The notes beneath the pieces were generated by a model. It searched no databases. It was not told the origin of the DNA and worked only from the letters and a program-made list of their open reading frames with translations. DNA of 37,239 nt from Flavivirga rizhaonensis. Its GTDB lineage: Bacteria; Bacteroidota; Bacteroidia; Flavobacteriales; Flavobacteriaceae. This document shows, in pieces, positions 32,894 through 37,239 of the stretch; the stretch's first letter is position 1; the number at the start of each line of letters is the position of its first letter. Location: assembly GCF_004791695.1 (NCBI RefSeq), contig NZ_SRSO01000037.1:1-37239 (forward strand), read 5' to 3'. The translations under genes and the position numbers were made by a program.

Positions 32894-34135
32894 TTAATCT
32901 CTATTACGATCTAATCTGAAGAAGATTAGTTGAATAATCAGCAATAAAACCATGGCAATAATCTGCATATAAACAACTTGCTCTAAACTACTGTGATAAA
33001 AGATTACTAATATCATTTGAAGCATTCCAAACACACCAGATATAATCACTGGTACATATTTATCTAGAGATAAATAGTAATACGCAAATATGTTAGAAAT
33101 GGCAAACATACTGGTAGCAATAGCATATTTCCATAAAAGTGGTGCCATAGCGATATAACTCTCACCAAATAATAGTTTTATGATGATTTCTGGGAAACTT
33201 AAACATGCTACAATAATAGTCACCGAAATAGCCGCTATATACCCTACATATTTAAACAATATGGATGCTGTTTCCTTACCTTCTTTTTTAAGCTGAACCA
33301 CTGTTGGCAACAACAGCATAACAAACATCCAGGCTATAAAGTATACTATACGACCTATTAAAGCTAAAGAAGCATATAAACCTGCTTCATAAGATTCAAA
33401 ATAATGTTTTACTAAAAGAATATCACTATTGTTTATTATGATTTGTGTTAACTCATAAAACGCTGTTAATATAAAAAACTGCTTTATTTGTTTCGCTTGT
33501 AAAACAGATAGGAATGATTTCGATTTTAGATCGATTGACTTGAATTTAAAAGGTATCAAACCAAATCCGAATGAAATTAAAATACCTATGGCTATAACTA
33601 CAGAAGATTGTATGTTGAACAAAAAGATCACCCCTAAGGTAACTAGCAAACGGCTTAGCATTTCAAATTGATACGTTATAGATAACGCCTTAAATGCTTT
33701 TTTTCCTTGAAAAACACCTCTATTCACACTCATTAAAAAGTATAAGGGAACTCCACAACCAAATATCACAAACATACTGGATGAGGGTGTATTGAACAGT
33801 TCTTGCAATTGGCTAGCAAAACCGATAATTAAAGCCCCCATTACAATGCCGACAATTAATGCATTTTTATAAATTTTTGAAATAAAACTTTTAAATAATT
33901 GGTTTTCAAAAAGTACTGAGAACTTTGCAGTGACTAACTGAAACGTCATTGCTACAAAAGACAATACCAACAAAAAGGTTATTAATACTGCAGCATCTGC
34001 AAACTGTGCTGGCCCTAACAAACGACCAAGAATGAGATTATACAAATAATTCCCGCCATTTACAGCCAGAACACTTATCATAAATAACTGCTCTGGAGAA
34101 ACTCTTTTCTTTAAATTATTTACTAGAGTAATCAT
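32894..34135 (-). CDS. Polysaccharide flippase-like membrane protein (Wzx/MATE superfamily)
   Basis: A polytopic inner-membrane protein (413 residues) with about 12 hydrophobic helices and the pattern of oligosaccharide flippases. NYLYNLILGRLLGPAQFADA near the N terminus is characteristic of Wzx-type proteins. It probably moves lipid-linked sugars across the inner membrane, although no glycosyltransferases are in the window. Its start overlaps the upstream STAS gene by 20 bp, so the three minus-strand genes form an operon. The combination of a flippase with STAS proteins is unusual and may mean that transport is regulated. Confidence 0.8.
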   Translation of the reverse strand: MITLVNNLKKRVSPEQLFMISVLAVNGGNYLYNLILGRLLGPAQFADAAVLITFLLVLSFVAMTFQLVTAKFSVLFENQLFKSFISKIYKNALIVGIVMGALIIGFASQLQELFNTPSSSMFVIFGCGVPLYFLMSVNRGVFQGKKAFKALSITYQFEMLSRLLVTLGVIFLFNIQSSVVIAIGILISFGFGLIPFKFKSIDLKSKSFLSVLQAKQIKQFFILTAFYELTQIIINNSDILLVKHYFESYEAGLYASLALIGRIVYFIAWMFVMLLLPTVVQLKKEGKETASILFKYVGYIAAISVTIIVACLSFPEIIIKLLFGESYIAMAPLLWKYAIATSMFAISNIFAYYYLSLDKYVPVIISGVFGMLQMILVIFYHSSLEQVVYMQIIAMVLLLIIQLIFFRLDRNRD

Positions 34136-34424
34136 TTTTAAAAATGTTATTTAGATTCGAGGTCTTAAATTGTTCGTTAATTCTTTTATTCTCTTTTCCT
34201 AAAACAAAAAGTGTTTTGCTTCTTCTTTTGGCTTTAGCTGCTATAAATTGCATGACATTTAAAGCCTTATCATCCATACGTTTTACCTGATTTAGGCATA
34301 TAACAACCTCATAATACTTATCCAATAGATTATTAAAATAAGTTGCTACCTGATTGGTATGTGTATTTGTAAAATCACCATGGATTTCAAAAACACCTCT
34401 GTTATTTATAATTTCGAAGTTCAT
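34116..34424 (-). CDS. STAS-domain protein lacking the phosphorylatable serine
   Basis: A small anti-sigma-factor-antagonist-like (STAS) protein (102 residues). The beta-alpha pattern (GVFEIHGDFTNTHTNQVATY, EVVICLNQVKRMDDKALNVM) matches the family and the neighbouring protein. At the position of the conserved serine in D-x-S-G it has Lys (RMDDKALN), so it cannot be controlled by serine phosphorylation in the classical way. Its end overlaps the flippase start by 20 bp. Confidence 0.75.
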   Translation of the reverse strand: MNFEIINNRGVFEIHGDFTNTHTNQVATYFNNLLDKYYEVVICLNQVKRMDDKALNVMQFIAAKAKRRSKTLFVLGKENKRINEQFKTSNLNNIFKNDYSSK

Positions 34425-34457
34425 AATATTTAGATTTGGGTTTATATGAAGTATTAA

Positions 34458-34736
34458 TTATGCAGCATTGGTAAACATGAAATCATCGTAGACTTCTTTA
34501 CAACCAGTACCAAGAATATAAAAGGGTCTGTTATAAATTAATGCATTGCTGTAAAGAGCTCTTAAGGCGTTCATACCGCTAGCATCAATTTCTGTGACGT
34601 TTTCAATATCAATCGTTAATGTCTCATATACATTTAAAATGGTCTCTAAATGATTTTGAAAATTCAATGCCGTATTAGCGTTAATAGTTCCTTCTACTAA
34701 AAATGTTCCGTTTTGTTCTGTAATTTTAAGTGCCAT
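34458..34736 (-). CDS. STAS-domain protein with the conserved serine
   Basis: A SpoIIAA-like STAS protein (92 residues). The segment TLTIDIENVTEIDASGMNAL carries the D-A-S-G motif whose serine is the usual phosphorylation site. It heads the minus-strand operon with the second STAS gene and the flippase. No kinase (SpoIIAB/RsbW type) or PP2C phosphatase is in the window. The promoter lies in the 152-bp gap shared with the divergent TPR-barrel gene. Confidence 0.82.
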   Translation of the reverse strand: MALKITEQNGTFLVEGTINANTALNFQNHLETILNVYETLTIDIENVTEIDASGMNALRALYSNALIYNRPFYILGTGCKEVYDDFMFTNAA

Positions 34737-34888
34737 AATTTCTATTTTTTAGTTATTATTCTTTTTAACTTCTGAAACAAAGATGCTATCAAATCTGTAG
34801 ATTTTAGGGGCAATATCGGTGAGTTGCAGGTTGCTGTAGATGAATGATTAAAATCTATTGTTTACCTTGCATGTATTAAAAATCGCTC

Positions 34889-36949
34889 ATGAAGTTTAAG
34901 TCATATTTAGTCTTAGTAGCCCTGTTTATTGGTTCTCTTGGGGTATCTCAAAACATGCAAGAAGGATTCACCTACTTAGAAACTGGCAAATATGAAGTTG
35001 CTGAAACGTATTTTAAAACTGTTTTAAAGGATTATCCGAAAAACAAAACAGCAAAATTATGTTATGGACGTGCCGTCGGATTAAATGGGAATTCTAAGGA
35101 AGCTGTTTCTATATTTACAGACTTGTTAAAAGACTATCCAAATGATTTTGAAATTAAACTCAATTACGCAGAATCGCTACTATGGAATAAAAACTATCAT
35201 ACGGCTAAAAACTACTATGAAAGTCTTATTAAAGAAAACGATCAAAGTTTCCCAGCACTTTTAGGTTATGCCAACACTTTATCTAATCTAAAGATCTATA
35301 ATGAGGCTTTAATATATGTCGATAAAGCTTTAGAAATCTCTCCAGGGAATCAAAACGCCTTAACCTCCAAAAAGTACATGTATCTAGGTTATGCTTATAA
35401 AAATCAACAGCAACAGAACTATGTAGAAGCAGAACGTCTTTTAAAAGATAATTTATCTCTTTTTAAAAATGATAAAGAAACCTTGATCAACTTAGCCAAT
35501 CTATATTTAATAACTGAAGCATTTGATAACGCCGAAACCATCTATAATACGATAGGTAACAATGAAACTGATAAAACGATAGCCTTAAACGGACTTGCCT
35601 TGGTGCAACACTTAAAAGGCAAAGAAAAAGCCGCTTTAAAAATTAGTAAAGAAGCTCATAACACCTTACCAAATATAAACGATGCTACACTCAAACAGCA
35701 AACGCAAGAACGCTATATACAAGCCCTTATTTGGAATAAAAAGTATAAAGAAGCCCAAACTTTAATAGATGAATTGATAAAAACGAAACCTAATGATAAT
35801 TGGGTTTTAGCCTTACGAGCCACATTGAATATCTATAAAAGTGATTTTAAAAAGAGTGTGATTGATTACAACCGTATTTTAAAAAACGATAAGACCTCTT
35901 TTGATGGCAACTTAGGAAAGGCCAATGCACTAAAAGCATCTGGTTTTTATAATGAAGCTTACGAGTCTGCAAACAACACCTTACAGTTTTATGATAAACA
36001 AAAAGATGCAACCAATTTTATTAAAGATTTAGATACGCGTTTTACCCCTTTTTTAGAAACTAAAGGGTCTTATACTTTTGATAATGGGGATAATGAAGCT
36101 TATGCATTCCAAACGAATCTTGAATTCCCAACATCTACAAAGTTTAAGTGGCTTGCTAATTACGGATATAGAACCACAAGTAATTCTGTAACAAATAATA
36201 AAGCGACATCAAATAATTTTTCGTTAGGATTAGCCTATCAGTTATTACCGAACATCACTTTTAAAGGCACAGCTGGTATCACCTTAGCAAAAGCGGATAC
36301 GGATGATTATACTCAATTATTAACCGATGTGTCTTTTAATATAAAACCCTTTAAATTACAGGTTTTAGATATTGGTTATAAACGAGAGCTTCAAAATTTT
36401 AACGCAGATCTATTAGATCGTGAAATTGTTATGAACCACTTTTACGCGAATTATAACTTAAGTACCAACTTTAATTTAGGTTGGTTTACACAATATTATT
36501 ATACTTCACAAAACGATAATAATACTAGGAATTTGTTGTTTACCTCGTTATACTATAATATACTTAGTAAACCATCGTTAAAAGCAGGTTTAAACTATCA
36601 GTATATCACTTTTAAGAACCAAGTTCCAGCTATTTATTTTAGTCCAGAAAAATTTAATGCTACCGAGGTTTTTATAAACCTTATTAAAGATGAAGTCATT
36701 ACTAAACCTAAGGAATGGTTTTATGAGTTAACGGCTGCTACTGGGTATCAGTTTATTGAAAACAATGAAAAACAAAGTACGTATCGTATTCAAGGAAAGT
36801 TAGGTTATAAATTTTGTGACCGTGCTTTATTAAATGTTTATGGGACTAGAAGTAATATTGCTTCTGCTACTGCTGCTGGGTTTACATTTACTGAAATTGG
36901 GGTTCGTTTTAAGTGGTATTTGTTTGAGAAGCCTGTTTTTAAGCTTTAA
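34889..36949 (+). CDS. TPR protein with a C-terminal outer-membrane barrel (YaiO/PgaA-like layout)
   Basis: An exported 686-residue protein. The signal peptide is residues 1-20 (MKFKSYLVLVALFIGSLGVS). Tetratricopeptide-like helical repeats (about 24-370) include FTYLETGKYEVAETYFKTVL and ALIYVDKALEISPGNQNAL. From about residue 385 the sequence alternates as beta strands rich in Tyr/Asn/Phe (FKWLANYGYRTTS, LGYKFCDRALLNVYG) and ends FRWYL-like (VRFKWYLFEKPVFKL), so it should form an outer-membrane barrel. This layout is shared with PgaA- and YaiO-type proteins that pass polysaccharide through the outer membrane. The divergent flippase operon supports such a role, but the substrate is unknown. 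Confidence 0.78.
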   Translation: MKFKSYLVLVALFIGSLGVSQNMQEGFTYLETGKYEVAETYFKTVLKDYPKNKTAKLCYGRAVGLNGNSKEAVSIFTDLLKDYPNDFEIKLNYAESLLWNKNYHTAKNYYESLIKENDQSFPALLGYANTLSNLKIYNEALIYVDKALEISPGNQNALTSKKYMYLGYAYKNQQQQNYVEAERLLKDNLSLFKNDKETLINLANLYLITEAFDNAETIYNTIGNNETDKTIALNGLALVQHLKGKEKAALKISKEAHNTLPNINDATLKQQTQERYIQALIWNKKYKEAQTLIDELIKTKPNDNWVLALRATLNIYKSDFKKSVIDYNRILKNDKTSFDGNLGKANALKASGFYNEAYESANNTLQFYDKQKDATNFIKDLDTRFTPFLETKGSYTFDNGDNEAYAFQTNLEFPTSTKFKWLANYGYRTTSNSVTNNKATSNNFSLGLAYQLLPNITFKGTAGITLAKADTDDYTQLLTDVSFNIKPFKLQVLDIGYKRELQNFNADLLDREIVMNHFYANYNLSTNFNLGWFTQYYYTSQNDNNTRNLLFTSLYYNILSKPSLKAGLNYQYITFKNQVPAIYFSPEKFNATEVFINLIKDEVITKPKEWFYELTAATGYQFIENNEKQSTYRIQGKLGYKFCDRALLNVYGTRSNIASATAAGFTFTEIGVRFKWYLFEKPVFKL

Positions 36950-37107
36950 ATGTTTAAGAATAATTGTGTGTTTTAAATACTTAATTTAACGTCAGTTCGA
37001 TATATTATAAATTGATAATCAAATACTTAAAAGGTTTTAAAGAAGAAATCATGTCATTCCGTATCCTATGACTAAACCAAATATATTATGATAATTTTTT
37101 TTTATAA

Positions 37108-37239
37108 TTATGATGCATACTTCATAGTGTCAACATAAAAAGTTCCCCTGGCTACTACAGCAAAGGCCTTAGCAAGTAATTTGTTTCTTATAATGTTGAG
37201 CGTACTCATTTTGTTTTTCCCTTGTTCTACTCTTCTTTG
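37108..37239 (-). mobile_element. IS110-type transposase, C-terminal end (cut by the window edge)
   Basis: The last 43 codons and stop of a minus-strand gene running off the right edge. The translation QRRVEQGKNKMSTLNIIRNK followed by LLAKAFAVVARGTFYV is typical of the C terminus of IS110-family transposases (GKxKMxxLNxIRNKLL). IS110 elements have no clear terminal inverted repeats and none is visible here. Whether the element is complete cannot be seen. Confidence 0.75.

Overview
The window looks like chromosome of a member of the Bacteroidota, most likely Flavobacteriaceae. The DNA is AT-rich and Shine-Dalgarno sequences are scarce. Several promoters carry the Bacteroidota -7 box TAnnTTTG. 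One secreted protein ends in a type IX secretion sorting domain, and many intergenic regions hold GTCATTTCGA/GTCATTCAGA palindromes of a kind common in this family. These family assignments come from reading the sequence; no database search was run.

Layout. 1-495: non-coding, with one palindromic repeat. 496-1635 (-): a sodium/calcium exchanger-type antiporter. 1827-8553 (+): a molybdenum-enzyme block with a two-subunit xanthine dehydrogenase-superfamily (IorAB-like) enzyme, an XdhC maturation protein, a MobA/MocA-like nucleotidyltransferase and a YdeP/FdhF-like molybdopterin oxidoreductase. 8550-9111 (-): a toxin-antitoxin pair whose toxin is frameshifted. 9389-15002 (+): nirB, nirD, a DUF4202 gene and a NarX-like sensor kinase. 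15003-16049: palindromic repeats around a small GIY-YIG nuclease gene. 16050-16703 (+): a NarL-like response regulator. 16877-20122 (-): an accessory island of unrelated single genes (serine hydrolase, S51 peptidase, ParDE pair, histidine-phosphatase-like), separated by structured spacers. 20407-26906 (+): a NarK nitrate transporter, a nitrate reductase fused to an FAD/NADH reductase and a BFD domain, and a sulfite-reductase-fold/rubredoxin protein. 27306-28076 (+): a T9SS-secreted protein. 28414-32523 (+): a receiver-only protein, an H-NOX nitric oxide sensor, a PAS histidine kinase, an Hpt protein and a LytTR response regulator. 32894-34736 (-): a polysaccharide-type flippase and two STAS proteins. 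34889-36949 (+): a TPR/outer-membrane-barrel protein. 37108-37239 (-): the end of an IS110-type transposase.

How the genes work together. NarK imports nitrate, the NasA-type fusion reduces it to nitrite, and NirB/NirD reduce nitrite to ammonium, all apparently in the cytoplasm. The NarX/NarL-like pair probably senses nitrate or nitrite. The promoters of nirB, narK and the response regulator share TACGTA/TACTTA boxes. At nirB and narK these boxes sit at the same offsets (14 and 4 bp upstream) from a perfect -7 box, which suggests one regulon with a locally encoded regulator. Downstream, the H-NOX cluster holds every part of a histidine kinase -> receiver -> Hpt -> response regulator relay for nitric oxide. 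It lies next to export-type genes (flippase, STAS pair, TPR-barrel), which fits NO control of surface polysaccharide. That last link is inference.
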